Source: UBA6857 sp045544175
GTDB lineage: Bacteria; Bacillota; Clostridia; Oscillospirales; Acutalibacteraceae
DNA length: 64,000 nt
Direction of reading: 5' to 3'
Assembly (NCBI GenBank): GCA_045544175.1
Contig: JAZPYL010000064.1
Location: 62,001 to 126,000 of the forward strand
Shown here: one piece after another, positions 26,527 through 34,052 of the stretch
Layout of the letters: each line of letters starts with the position of its first letter
How positions within the stretch are numbered: the stretch's first letter is position 1
Translations under genes and position numbers: made by a program
The notes under the pieces: generated by a model
What the model saw: the letters and a program-made list of their open reading frames with translations, nothing else
The model's database searches: none
Told to the model about the DNA's origin: nothing

Positions 26527-27894
26527 TTGGCGACACCGGGTGTTTATCTTGTAGGTATTTCCGACTGTGATGAGAAGATTTGCGCTGCAAGCGGAAGAAT
26601 TTCCACTCAGAACGGTACAGCGATGGAAATTTATGAAAAATCTCAGGACAGGGAAAAAAATGAAAAATTAATCGGTAAGGTTACAAAATCAGGCCACACA
26701 TCGACAACAGAGCACGTTTTTTTCAATCTTGCTTTTGAAGATGTTTCAGTTGTTGTTGAGCAGTTTATGATTGAATTCAGACTTGCATCATTTACCGTTA
26801 AATCAAGACGTTATGTTGATTTCAGTTCTTCAGGCTACTATATGCCTGAATTCAGAAGCGAAGAGGATAAAGCTCAATTTACCGAAACTGTTGAAGAACT
26901 GTTTGATTCATATATAAAGCTTACTGAAAAAGGCATCCCGAAAGAAGATGCCCGATTTGTTCTGCCCTACTGCTTTTACAGCAATTTCTTCTGTTCTCTT
27001 AACGGCAGAGAGTTAGTTAATGTTCTTAGTGCCATGCTTTACGGAAGAGGTAAAAACATCAAAGAAATTTATAATTTAGGCCTTTCTCTTCTTAAGCAGT
27101 GCAGAGAAAAAACACCGGGTATATTCACTGATTTCGAATTAAAAGCTGCAAGATACAGCGATGATATCAACCTTGATTTTGAGGTTGAAGAAGACCATAG
27201 CAATGATGAAATCTGTGAAATTCTTTCATATACCATTGACGGCGAAAAGAACATCGCACGAACAGCACTTATCGAAAAATATAATTATTCAGCATCTGCA
27301 GTTGAAAAAATAATCAGCAATGACGATAACGTTAAGAAGATCCTCGCATCTGTTGTTAAATCATCAAGACCGCGTGCTCTTGAAAGCTTCAACTGCACAG
27401 TAAGATTTAACAAGGTTTCCCTTGCCTGTCTTACACATTTTGCAAGGCACAGAATGCAGGGCATCTGTATACCGAAGCTTGTTGTCGCAGACAGATACAG
27501 TTATGTAACACCTGAAACAGTCAAAGCTGATGCTGAAGCCTTTGAAATTTATAACAACTGTTTTGAAAGCATGAAAGCTCTTTATGAGTCCTTCAAAAGT
27601 AAAGGTTATAATGAAGATCCTATGGTTTACTGCGTTCTCAGCGGTAACACTGTTGATATTGTAACTACGATGAACGCAAGAGAGCTTCTTCTTTTCTCAA
27701 AACTCAGAAGCTGCACAAGAGCTCAGTGGGAAATTCAGGAATTTGCAGTTGATTGTCTTAAAAAGCTCCGCAAGATTGCACCCGACCTCTTCTCACACTA
27801 CGGTCCGAGCTGTTATGCAACCGGTGTTTGTCCTGAAGGTCGAATGACCTGCGGAAGAGCGGCTGAAATTAAAGAAAAGTTCAGTTCCTTATAA
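26527..27894 (+). CDS. thyX: Tandem-domain flavin-dependent thymidylate synthase ThyX
   Basis: ThyX methylates dUMP to dTMP with methylene-THF and FADH2. Classical ThyX proteins are 220-270 residues; this one is about 455 and contains two ThyX-like halves. The canonical RHR-x7-S and SRRY signature is divided. The first half has QFMIEFRLASFTVKSRRYVDF (Ser and SRRY kept, RHR degenerate), and the second has HFARHRMQGICIP (RHR kept, SRRY absent). The second half also has LRSCTRAQWEIQEFA, the usual AQWEIR motif. One polypeptide may thus form composite active sites. GTG 26518 sits inside the ribosome site AAAGGAAGTG, so TTG 26527, 8 bases after AGGAAG, is the better start. Confidence 0.9.
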   Translation: MATPGVYLVGISDCDEKICAASGRISTQNGTAMEIYEKSQDREKNEKLIGKVTKSGHTSTTEHVFFNLAFEDVSVVVEQFMIEFRLASFTVKSRRYVDFSSSGYYMPEFRSEEDKAQFTETVEELFDSYIKLTEKGIPKEDARFVLPYCFYSNFFCSLNGRELVNVLSAMLYGRGKNIKEIYNLGLSLLKQCREKTPGIFTDFELKAARYSDDINLDFEVEEDHSNDEICEILSYTIDGEKNIARTALIEKYNYSASAVEKIISNDDNVKKILASVVKSSRPRALESFNCTVRFNKVSLACLTHFARHRMQGICIPKLVVADRYSYVTPETVKADAEAFEIYNNCFESMKALYESFKSKGYNEDPMVYCVLSGNTVDIVTTMNARELLLFSKLRSCTRAQWEIQEFAVDCLKKLRKIAPDLFSHYGPSCYATGVCPEGRMTCGRAAEIKEKFSSL

Positions 27895-27901
27895 TGTTAA
27901 T

Positions 27902-27934
27902 GACTCGGCACTTGCAATGCCGAGTCTTTTTTTC
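27902..27934 (+). terminator. Rho-independent terminator of thyX
   Basis: The arms GACTCGGCA/TGCCGAGTC enclose a short loop and are followed by seven T residues, 8 bases after the thyX stop codon. Confidence 0.9.
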
Positions 27935-27944
27935 TGTTTTAATT

Positions 27945-28433
27945 TTAGTTTGATGCAGCTGCAGCAGCCTGAGAAGCCAGTACACAGTCAATAGCAAGAA
28001 CAACGGCAAGAGCAACTATTTCATCGCTTTCGTTTTCGATATCAAGCTCATAACTGTCGCCCCAGGTCATCCACTGTTTATTTATAGTAACTATTCTTCT
28101 GCCGTTTTTATTTATACAGTAATTATGGGCAAAAAAGTCACCGTCAATCTCCCATCCGAGCCCTTCAATGGTGTACTTCTGTCTGAAAAATGTAAATTGC
28201 TTTACTATTTCAGCAACCTGACTGCCGCCGATATACACAAAATACTTAGGCAAAAAGGTGAATACTTTCTGAGCTATAAAAGCAACTTCGTTTCCCCTTA
28301 TATCATAAATATGAAGCTTTTTTCCGAATGAAATCAGTTCACCTTCAACATTATATCTTTCGTTTCCCTGAGCATCAAATACTTTGAATCTATCCTTCCA
28401 TGAAAACACTCTTTGTTTAATATACAGTTTCAT
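27945..28433 (-). CDS. LURP-one-related (tubby-like fold) protein
   Basis: This 162-residue protein matches the LURP-one-related/YxjI family, a 12-stranded beta barrel around a central helix as in Tubby C-terminal domains. Typical patterns are QRVFSWKDRFKVFDAQGNERYNVEGE, IYDIRGNEVAFIAQK, and a hydrophobic C-terminal helix (AVVLAIDCVLA) that would fill the barrel. A membrane phospholipid-binding or scramblase-like role is suggested for the fold, but no bacterial function is established. The GGAGG site is 7 bases from the second ATG, hence start 28433 and not 28439. Confidence 0.8.
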   Translation of the reverse strand: MKLYIKQRVFSWKDRFKVFDAQGNERYNVEGELISFGKKLHIYDIRGNEVAFIAQKVFTFLPKYFVYIGGSQVAEIVKQFTFFRQKYTIEGLGWEIDGDFFAHNYCINKNGRRIVTINKQWMTWGDSYELDIENESDEIVALAVVLAIDCVLASQAAAAASN

Positions 28434-28482
28434 TTTCATTCCTCCTTTTTGGACAATATTGTAACATCACTCTTAGCAGATG

Positions 28483-29055
28483 TCAATAAATAATAGGTTC
28501 TATCTGCTTCCCCTCTAAAGCATAAAGACCTGCTTCAAGAACCTTTTCAAAGTCGCACACTATGGAAAACGGCTTACTTTCAGGAGCATCTTGTCTCATA
28601 GGAATAAAATAATAATTTTTATAATTTAAAAGCGCACCGATATTTTTTGCTGAAGCACTGAGCGCATCATTAGTGGAAACTCCTATCAAAACAGGTCTTT
28701 GATTTCTCAAATGCGACTTGGCGGCAAGTGTAACAGGGGTATCGTAGATCCCTTGCGCAAGCTTTGCAAGTGTGTTTCCTGTGCAAGGAAGTATTACCAG
28801 CAAATCAATCATTTTTTTAGGTCCTATAGGCTCTGCATCTTCAATGGTTTTTATGACTTTGTTCCCCGTAATTCTTTCAATTTTCTCAATAAAATGTGCC
28901 GCTTTACCGAATCTTGTATCAATACTTGATGCGTTAAAAGACATAATCGGTAAGACATTGATCCCTTCCGAAATCAGATAATCTATCTGTTCGATGGTTC
29001 TTTCAAAGGTACAGAAAGAACCTGTTAGTGCATAACCAAAAGTTAAGTTTTCCAT
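28483..29055 (-). CDS. dpaB: Dipicolinate synthase subunit B (SpoVFB)
   Basis: DpaB is the flavoprotein-fold subunit that with DpaA makes dipicolinic acid from dihydroxytetrahydrodipicolinate in the mother cell; calcium-dipicolinate then loads the spore core. Features are the N-terminal LTFGYALTGSFCTFERT, the flavin-like PCTGNTLAKLAQGIYDTPVTLAAKSHLRNQRPV region (about 90-125), and a length of about 190, close to B. subtilis (200). AAGGGGGAGATTA fixes ATG 29055. It lies 14 bases after dpaA. Confidence 0.93.
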   Translation of the reverse strand: MENLTFGYALTGSFCTFERTIEQIDYLISEGINVLPIMSFNASSIDTRFGKAAHFIEKIERITGNKVIKTIEDAEPIGPKKMIDLLVILPCTGNTLAKLAQGIYDTPVTLAAKSHLRNQRPVLIGVSTNDALSASAKNIGALLNYKNYYFIPMRQDAPESKPFSIVCDFEKVLEAGLYALEGKQIEPIIY

Positions 29056-29069
29056 TAATCTCCCCCTTT

Positions 29070-29894
29070 TCATTCTTTCATATATTGAAGTACTATTTCT
29101 GCAATTTTCTCAGCAGCGGAAAGCGGTAAATATTTACCGGGCAAGGCTGCCCCGCTAATATAATCCTCATATTTCCCGTAAAATTCTTCTCTGCTTACTC
29201 CGAACGGCGCTGAAGCGAGCTCAAAATATTTACCTTTGAAACGCCTTATATCGCCCTTGGAAAAGATTTCAGCGGGTACAGTATTAAATATATAGCTGAA
29301 GAGAAATATTAAATTTCCAATACTACATATATCAACCGTTTTATATCCCCTGCACTCTGCCTCCTGAAGCTGAACTGCATTTCTTGCTGCGATGTAAACA
29401 TCTGCACCGTTGCTCATCAATATTTCCGCTACTGCTTTAGCTACCCTGCCGTAACCGGTTATTAGAGTCTTTTTTCCTACTAACAATTCATCTGTATTTT
29501 CTAAAAGCAATCTCAGGGCTCCCTGAGCAGTCAGGTACGCATTATATATTACTAAAGCTTCTTCTGAAAAATAATCATAATAAGATATTTCCCTTTCACG
29601 AAGAAACGCACCAAGCGTTTTATCTATTGAACCTGCAAATAAAGTCTGATTATTATTCATTTTACTGATAACATCTTTGATTTTTACAGAAAAGCTTTCG
29701 TTGTCGGAGTAGATATGCTCTTTATCTTTGCTGAGCGGAACCGGCAACAGCACTGCATCAAAGCTTTCAATCTGTTCTAAAATATCAGCTTCTTCCTCAG
29801 CGTTCACATGTTCACATATATATCCTTTTCTTATAAAAATATCTTTCAGATAAGACTGTCTTTTATCTCCGCCGACAATAATTATGCTTTCCAT
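29070..29894 (-). CDS. dpaA: Dipicolinate synthase subunit A (SpoVFA)
   Basis: DpaA is the NAD(P)-binding oxidoreductase subunit of dipicolinate synthase. The dinucleotide-binding loop is TLITGYGRVAKAVAEILMSNGADVYIAARN (about residues 140-170), and the N-terminal DpaA_N domain has VGGDKRQSYL. The length of 274 is near the family's 297. dpaA and dpaB are adjacent, as in Bacillus spoVF, but without the asd-dapG-dapA neighbours. A sigma-K-like promoter precedes it, which fits late mother-cell expression. The presence of both genes shows that the organism makes true endospores. Confidence 0.92.
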   Translation of the reverse strand: MESIIIVGGDKRQSYLKDIFIRKGYICEHVNAEEEADILEQIESFDAVLLPVPLSKDKEHIYSDNESFSVKIKDVISKMNNNQTLFAGSIDKTLGAFLREREISYYDYFSEEALVIYNAYLTAQGALRLLLENTDELLVGKKTLITGYGRVAKAVAEILMSNGADVYIAARNAVQLQEAECRGYKTVDICSIGNLIFLFSYIFNTVPAEIFSKGDIRRFKGKYFELASAPFGVSREEFYGKYEDYISGAALPGKYLPLSAAEKIAEIVLQYMKE

Positions 29895-29928
29895 ATGGGC
29901 CTCCGAAAGAAAAATCTTTTTTACAATA

Positions 29929-29955
29929 TATCTTATGCAATAAAAATTTTAATGT
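29929..29955 (-). promoter_or_regulatory. Sigma-K-like promoter of dpaAB
   Basis: On the minus strand AC (29955-29954), 16 bases, then CATAAGATA (29937-29929) match the sigma-K pattern AC-N16/17-CATANNNTA. It lies 35-60 bases before dpaA, whose Bacillus counterpart is sigma-K dependent. The pattern is short, so confidence rests on position. Confidence 0.5.
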
Positions 29956-29972
29956 TAATTTCAAAGAAAGTG

Positions 29973-30001
29973 TTTACTATTTTTCTCCGATGCAATATAA
30001 T
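29973..30001 (+). promoter_or_regulatory. Sigma-A promoter of murC
   Basis: TTTACT (29973-29978), 17 bases, TATAAT (29996-30001), located 34 bases before the chosen murC start and divergent from the dpaA promoter. Confidence 0.7.
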
Positions 30002-30034
30002 AGAGTGGAAATATACTTGTTTGAGGTGTATAAA

Positions 30035-31405
30035 ATGTACGAAATAGATAAACTGTTGGATGAAGTCAAAAAAATACACTTTATAGGAATCGGCGGCTCG
30101 GGTATGTGCCCTATCGCTGAGATTCTTCACGCCTGGGGCTATACTATTACAGGTTCAGACAATAATACAGGCGACAATATTATCAAGCTTCGCTCAATGG
30201 GCATTGATGTTGTTCTCGGTCAGAAGGCAGAAAATATCGAAGGTGCAGAAATGATTATCTATACTGCAGCTATTCTTCAGGATAACCCTGAGCTTGTTGC
30301 CGCAAAGGCAAGCGGTATCCCTTGCTTTGAGAGAAGTAAAATCTTCGGTGCAATTACAAGAAAATACAACAACTGCATAAGCGTATGCGGTACTCACGGT
30401 AAAACTACGGTTACTGCAATGCTGACTCAGATTCTCGTTATGGCTGAAAAAGACCCGTCAGCGCTTATCGGCGGCAGACTCCCCCTTATTGACAGTCATG
30501 CACGAGTCAGTAAAAATGAAACCTTTGTCTGCGAGGCCTGTGAATACTGTGACCACTACCATGACCTTTCGCCCGATGTAGCTGTAATTCTCAATGTAGA
30601 CGAGGACCACCTTGAATATTTCAAGAATCTTGAAAATATAATCAAATCCTTTGAAAAATTTGCTACACTTACCTCAGATACTCTTATTTATAACAACAGT
30701 GATCCCGAAACAGTAAAGTCTGTTGCAAAGGTCGACAGAAAGAAAATAACATTCGGCAGGGATTCCGACAGCGATTACTATCCTGCCAATATTAAATATA
30801 ACAGAGGCTCTTTTGCTGAATTTGATGTTATGAGCAAGGGCAAAAAAATTGCTCACCTTGTACTTAATATACCCGGCGAACATAATATACTCAATTCTCT
30901 GGCTGCTTTTGCTGCCGCAATTAACGCAGGCTGCACACCGGAAGAATGTGAAAAAGGTATTGCAGCTTTCTCAGGTGCAGGCAGACGCTTTGAAATTTTA
31001 GGTGAAATCGACGGAATCACAATCGCTGATGATTATGCACATCATCCCAACGAGCTTCGTGTCACTCTTGAAGCGGTTATGAAAATGGGCTATAACACCG
31101 TATGGGCAGTATTCCAGCCCTTCACTTATTCAAGAACCTCTATCCTCTTTGATGATTTTGTTAAGGTTCTTCAGATTCCCGATAAGTGCGTTATGACTGA
31201 GATTATGGGTTCAAGAGAAGTTAATACAATCGGCATTTATACAAAAGACCTTGCCGATAAAATTCCCGGCAGTGTATGGTTCAATACCTTTGAAGAGATT
31301 TGCGATTATGTACTTGATAACGCAAAATCAGGTGACATTATAATCACTCTCGGTTGTGGTGATATTTACAAAGCAGCACAGATGATGGTCAAAAGACTAA
31401 AATAA
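30035..31405 (+). CDS. murC: UDP-N-acetylmuramate--L-alanine ligase MurC
   Basis: MurC adds L-alanine to UDP-MurNAc. The UDP-binding HFIGIGGSGMCPIAEIL (about residues 15-31), the ATP-binding CGTHGKTTVTAML (about 112-124), the EACEYCDHY region, NVDEDHLEYF, and YAHHPNELRVTLEA are all canonical. The length is 456. An in-frame ATG at 29990 lies inside the promoter, whereas GAGGTGTATAAA directly precedes ATG 30035 (MYEIDKLLDEVKKIHFIGIGG). It is transcribed alone, ending at the terminator near 31530. Confidence 0.96.
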   Translation: MYEIDKLLDEVKKIHFIGIGGSGMCPIAEILHAWGYTITGSDNNTGDNIIKLRSMGIDVVLGQKAENIEGAEMIIYTAAILQDNPELVAAKASGIPCFERSKIFGAITRKYNNCISVCGTHGKTTVTAMLTQILVMAEKDPSALIGGRLPLIDSHARVSKNETFVCEACEYCDHYHDLSPDVAVILNVDEDHLEYFKNLENIIKSFEKFATLTSDTLIYNNSDPETVKSVAKVDRKKITFGRDSDSDYYPANIKYNRGSFAEFDVMSKGKKIAHLVLNIPGEHNILNSLAAFAAAINAGCTPEECEKGIAAFSGAGRRFEILGEIDGITIADDYAHHPNELRVTLEAVMKMGYNTVWAVFQPFTYSRTSILFDDFVKVLQIPDKCVMTEIMGSREVNTIGIYTKDLADKIPGSVWFNTFEEICDYVLDNAKSGDIIITLGCGDIYKAAQMMVKRLK

Positions 31406-31477
31406 CATATTTTTCCTTTTATATTATTTGCATCTCCACACATAATATTTTCAGCGGATAAGTCGAAGCGTTTGTGA

Positions 31478-31502
31478 CTTCTCCGTCGGTTGTGCGGAGA
31501 AG
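31478..31502 (+). other. Stem-loop in the murC 3' region
   Basis: Arms CTTCTCCG (31478-31485) and CGGAGAAG (31495-31502) form a GC-rich 8-bp stem without a U-run, about 75 bases after murC. It and the terminator below suggest a structured 3' UTR or a small RNA between murC and gntR. I do not recognise an RNA family. Confidence 0.4.
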
Positions 31503-31524
31503 CTCCGGCGCAATCATAGATTTG

Positions 31525-31564
31525 CCTCTTTGTCTCAACAGAGATGAAGAGGTTTTATTTTTTT
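31525..31564 (+). terminator. Terminator downstream of murC
   Basis: CCTCTT and AAGAGG with an inner TCTC/GAGA stem and AACA loop, followed by TTTTATTTTTTT. It separates murC from the GntR promoter only 12 bases later. Confidence 0.8.
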
Positions 31565-31575
31565 CTGAAAACCTA

Positions 31576-31611
31576 TTGACATGCAACTGTATCACTTGTA
31601 TAATACAGTTG
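31576..31611 (+). promoter_or_regulatory. Promoter and operator of the GntR-ABC operon
   Basis: TTGACA (31576-31581), 17 bases, TATAAT (31599-31604) is a consensus sigma-A promoter. A 9-bp perfect inverted repeat, CAACTGTAT (31584-31592) and ATACAGTTG (31603-31611), overlaps the spacer and the -10 box. Such placement fits repression by the GntR protein encoded just downstream, as with YtrA autoregulation. Confidence 0.8.
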
Positions 31612-31664
31612 TAAACCGTATTAATCGATTAATACACTTTTTAAGGAAAGGCGGTGTTCAATTC

Positions 31665-32042
31665 TTGGTTTCGTTTGATAGCTTTATTATGACTGACGGG
31701 CCTATTTATCAGCAGATTGTTCTTTTCATCAAGCGGGAAATATCGGCGAACAAAATTATTAATGGCGATGAGCTTCCCTCAAGACGAGTTTTATCTTCAC
31801 TTTTAGGTGTTAACCCCAACACTGTACAAAAGGCTTATAAAATACTTGAGGATGAAGGTCTTATTGAATCTCATACCGGATCAAAAAGCCTGATAGTAAT
31901 ATCCGATAAAAAAAGAGCTGACATTCGCTCGGAGCTTGCCGAATCAGAGGTCGCAGATTCCGTAAGAACACTAAAGCAAATGGGCATTTCTAAGAATGAG
32001 GCACTCAGCCTCATGAGTAAATTCTGGAATGAAGGTGATTAA
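31665..32042 (+). CDS. GntR family transcriptional regulator, YtrA subfamily
   Basis: This 125-residue protein has the GntR winged helix (PIYQQIVLFIKREISANKI ... LPSRRVLSSLLGVNPNTVQKAYKILEDEGLIES) and only a short C-terminal dimerisation tail, the YtrA layout. Members repress linked ABC transporters and respond to cell-wall antibiotics or envelope stress. The frame stays open back into the promoter, but AAAGGCGGTG 8 bases before TTG 31665 fixes the start. It heads an operon with two membrane proteins, an ATPase and a membrane-anchored protein, and its likely operator overlaps its own promoter. Confidence 0.9.
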   Translation: MVSFDSFIMTDGPIYQQIVLFIKREISANKIINGDELPSRRVLSSLLGVNPNTVQKAYKILEDEGLIESHTGSKSLIVISDKKRADIRSELAESEVADSVRTLKQMGISKNEALSLMSKFWNEGD

Positions 32043-32043
32043 T

Positions 32044-32787
32044 TTGAAAAAATATATATCAGTATTCTCTCTGTACATAAGAAGCAATATTTATAAGCTA
32101 ATTAGCATTATTGTTCTTATGGCAGCAGCACAGATTTTAATATTTAAAAATATACTAAGACCAGTTATGGTTGACGAGGTTGTCACACAAGCACTTTTAG
32201 GTATCGAAAATTATATCGACAGATCTAAGATTATCCTTGTTTTCGGCGTTGCTTTTTTAACACTGACAGCATTTTTAACTATAACCGGCTGTGAATTCGG
32301 CTCAAAGCAAGGGTATACCTTAAGGCGACTGAGAATCAGTGAAAAAGAAATTTTGTTCTCTCAGGCTTTAGCGAACACCTTAATGTACACTGTTTTTCTT
32401 GTTTCCGAAATAATCATTGTATTTATATTATGTCAGATATATGTTACTTTCGCAGTCGAAAACAATTTAGCTGACGTAACACATATAAACCATCAGACAA
32501 TCTTCCTTGCCTTTTGCAGAAATGATTTTCTGCACGGTCTTTTACCCCTGGATGATATCATGAGACATTTAACAAATGCTTTATCAATAATCTCCCTGGG
32601 CTTCACAGGTGCCGTATTCCCCTACTTTTTAAGGAGAAGAAGGATTTCATTGGAAATGTTTATTTTAATTCCGTTTATCATCTTCAATTTTACAAATAAT
32701 GAGCCTTATTTCGCTATTGCCGCCTGCCTTATTTTCACAGGTCTTGCAATGGTAAGAATCGGAACGGAGGCGAAAGCTTATGATTAA
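32044..32787 (+). CDS. ABC transporter permease-like membrane protein
   Basis: This protein of about 247 residues has around six hydrophobic segments, for example LISIIVLMAAAQILIF, LVFGVAFLTLTAFLTITG and IITVFILCQIYV-like stretches, and a basic C-terminal loop LRRRRISLEMF. It has the size and position of the permease subunits of YtrB-type or ABC-2 exporters. The frame opens at ATG 32029, inside the end of gntR, but AAGGTGATTAA precedes TTG 32044, giving a minimal overlap. Assignment is by context more than by motif. Confidence 0.7.
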   Translation: MKKYISVFSLYIRSNIYKLISIIVLMAAAQILIFKNILRPVMVDEVVTQALLGIENYIDRSKIILVFGVAFLTLTAFLTITGCEFGSKQGYTLRRLRISEKEILFSQALANTLMYTVFLVSEIIIVFILCQIYVTFAVENNLADVTHINHQTIFLAFCRNDFLHGLLPLDDIMRHLTNALSIISLGFTGAVFPYFLRRRRISLEMFILIPFIIFNFTNNEPYFAIAACLIFTGLAMVRIGTEAKAYD

Positions 32788-33283
32788 GCACATAGAAAAA
32801 TTATTACCCGTCGGAATACCGATAAAAAAAGAGCTGACAGGTATAATTATCGGAATTAGCTTTGCTATAATACGTTCACTGTCTTATTTCGGCTCATATT
32901 ATAATTACTATAATCACCTGTTTGAGCATTATAAAGATAAGAAGGCTCTTGTCGAGGGAAGAATCATGGCTGATTTTTACGTAGTAATAGATGGATGCTT
33001 TGAAGGCTTTCTCGTTGTAATATTTTTACTCATTGCACTAATCGCTTTTCATTACGCATTTCACTATATTGACAGTAAAAGCATTTACACAATGAAGCGA
33101 CTGCCACGAAAAAGTGAGCTTCATATAAGATGTCTTACTGTACCGATTATCAGTATTCTGACTTGCATAATTCTCCCCGCGATACTGCTACTCGTATATT
33201 TTAAGCACTATATGACAGCAACACCACCCGAATGTCTTGTAGAAGGACAGTGGGAAATTCTTATTACAAATCTATTCTTATAA
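32780..33283 (+). CDS. Small membrane protein of the ABC operon
   Basis: This 167-residue protein has three hydrophobic segments (about residues 18-36, 66-86 and 115-140). It overlaps the preceding permease gene by 8 bases and has a GGAGG site. It is probably a second, smaller permease or accessory subunit of the same transporter, comparable in position to ytrC/ytrD. I do not recognise a named domain. The C-terminus follows the last helix by only about 25 residues. Confidence 0.6.
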   Translation: MIKHIEKLLPVGIPIKKELTGIIIGISFAIIRSLSYFGSYYNYYNHLFEHYKDKKALVEGRIMADFYVVIDGCFEGFLVVIFLLIALIAFHYAFHYIDSKSIYTMKRLPRKSELHIRCLTVPIISILTCIILPAILLLVYFKHYMTATPPECLVEGQWEILITNLFL

Positions 33284-33313
33284 TTCTAATAAAACATACA
33301 GGAGGAGCTATAT

Positions 33314-34048
33314 ATGATTGAAATAAAAGATTTAACAAAAACTTATTCAGGCAAAACAGCCCTTGATAATATAAACCTTACTATCCCCCGTGGAGAAATA
33401 ATCGGTCTTTTCGGCGAAAACGGTGCAGGTAAAACCACACTTATGAAATCGATTTTAGGCTTTATATCATACAAAGGTGAAATTACCCTTGACGGAGAAA
33501 AAATCACTAAGAAAAATATTGCAAAAATCTCTTTCGCTACAAGTGAGCACTCATTTTTTCCGAATTTAACTGCAAACGGACACAGAGATTTTTATAAAGA
33601 ACACTTCCCAGATTTCTCCGAAAGGCGCTTTGATTCGCTTATGAACTTTTTTGAGCTCAGTAAAAATAAGCCCATACGAAGCTTTTCTACAGGTCAGAAA
33701 AATCAGTTTGAGGTTATTCTGGCTTTATCGCAGGGCGCCGATTTCATTCTTATGGATGAGCCGTTTGCCGGAAATGATGTTTTCAACCGTGAAGATTTCT
33801 ATAAGGTTCTGTTAGGTATACTTGAACCCAATGAAACCGTTCTTCTTTCAACTCACCTTATTGAAGAAGTATCTGACTTTATCGGCAGAGCAATTCTCAT
33901 TCATAAAGGACAGATAATCGGCGATAAAACCACCCTTGAAATTGAAGAAGAAGGCAGTAATTTAATAAGCTTTATAAAAGAAACCTACAATTATCGCAAT
34001 GACAGAGTAAGCAAAGCACTTGATGAGCTGACAGGCAGAGAGGAGTGA
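33314..34048 (+). CDS. ABC transporter ATP-binding protein
   Basis: Complete ATPase of 244 residues: Walker A GENGAGKTT (about residues 35-43), Walker B FILMDEPFAGND (about 151-162) and H-loop STHLIEE. The LSGGQ signature is the relaxed FSTGQKNQ, a form common in YtrB/BcrA-like exporters. The short Q-loop region (ISFATSEHSFFP) also departs from importers. It would power the membrane proteins encoded just upstream. GGAGG precedes the ATG, and the downstream gene starts 4 bases later. Confidence 0.92.
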   Translation: MIEIKDLTKTYSGKTALDNINLTIPRGEIIGLFGENGAGKTTLMKSILGFISYKGEITLDGEKITKKNIAKISFATSEHSFFPNLTANGHRDFYKEHFPDFSERRFDSLMNFFELSKNKPIRSFSTGQKNQFEVILALSQGADFILMDEPFAGNDVFNREDFYKVLLGILEPNETVLLSTHLIEEVSDFIGRAILIHKGQIIGDKTTLEIEEEGSNLISFIKETYNYRNDRVSKALDELTGREE

Positions 34049-34052
34049 TATT

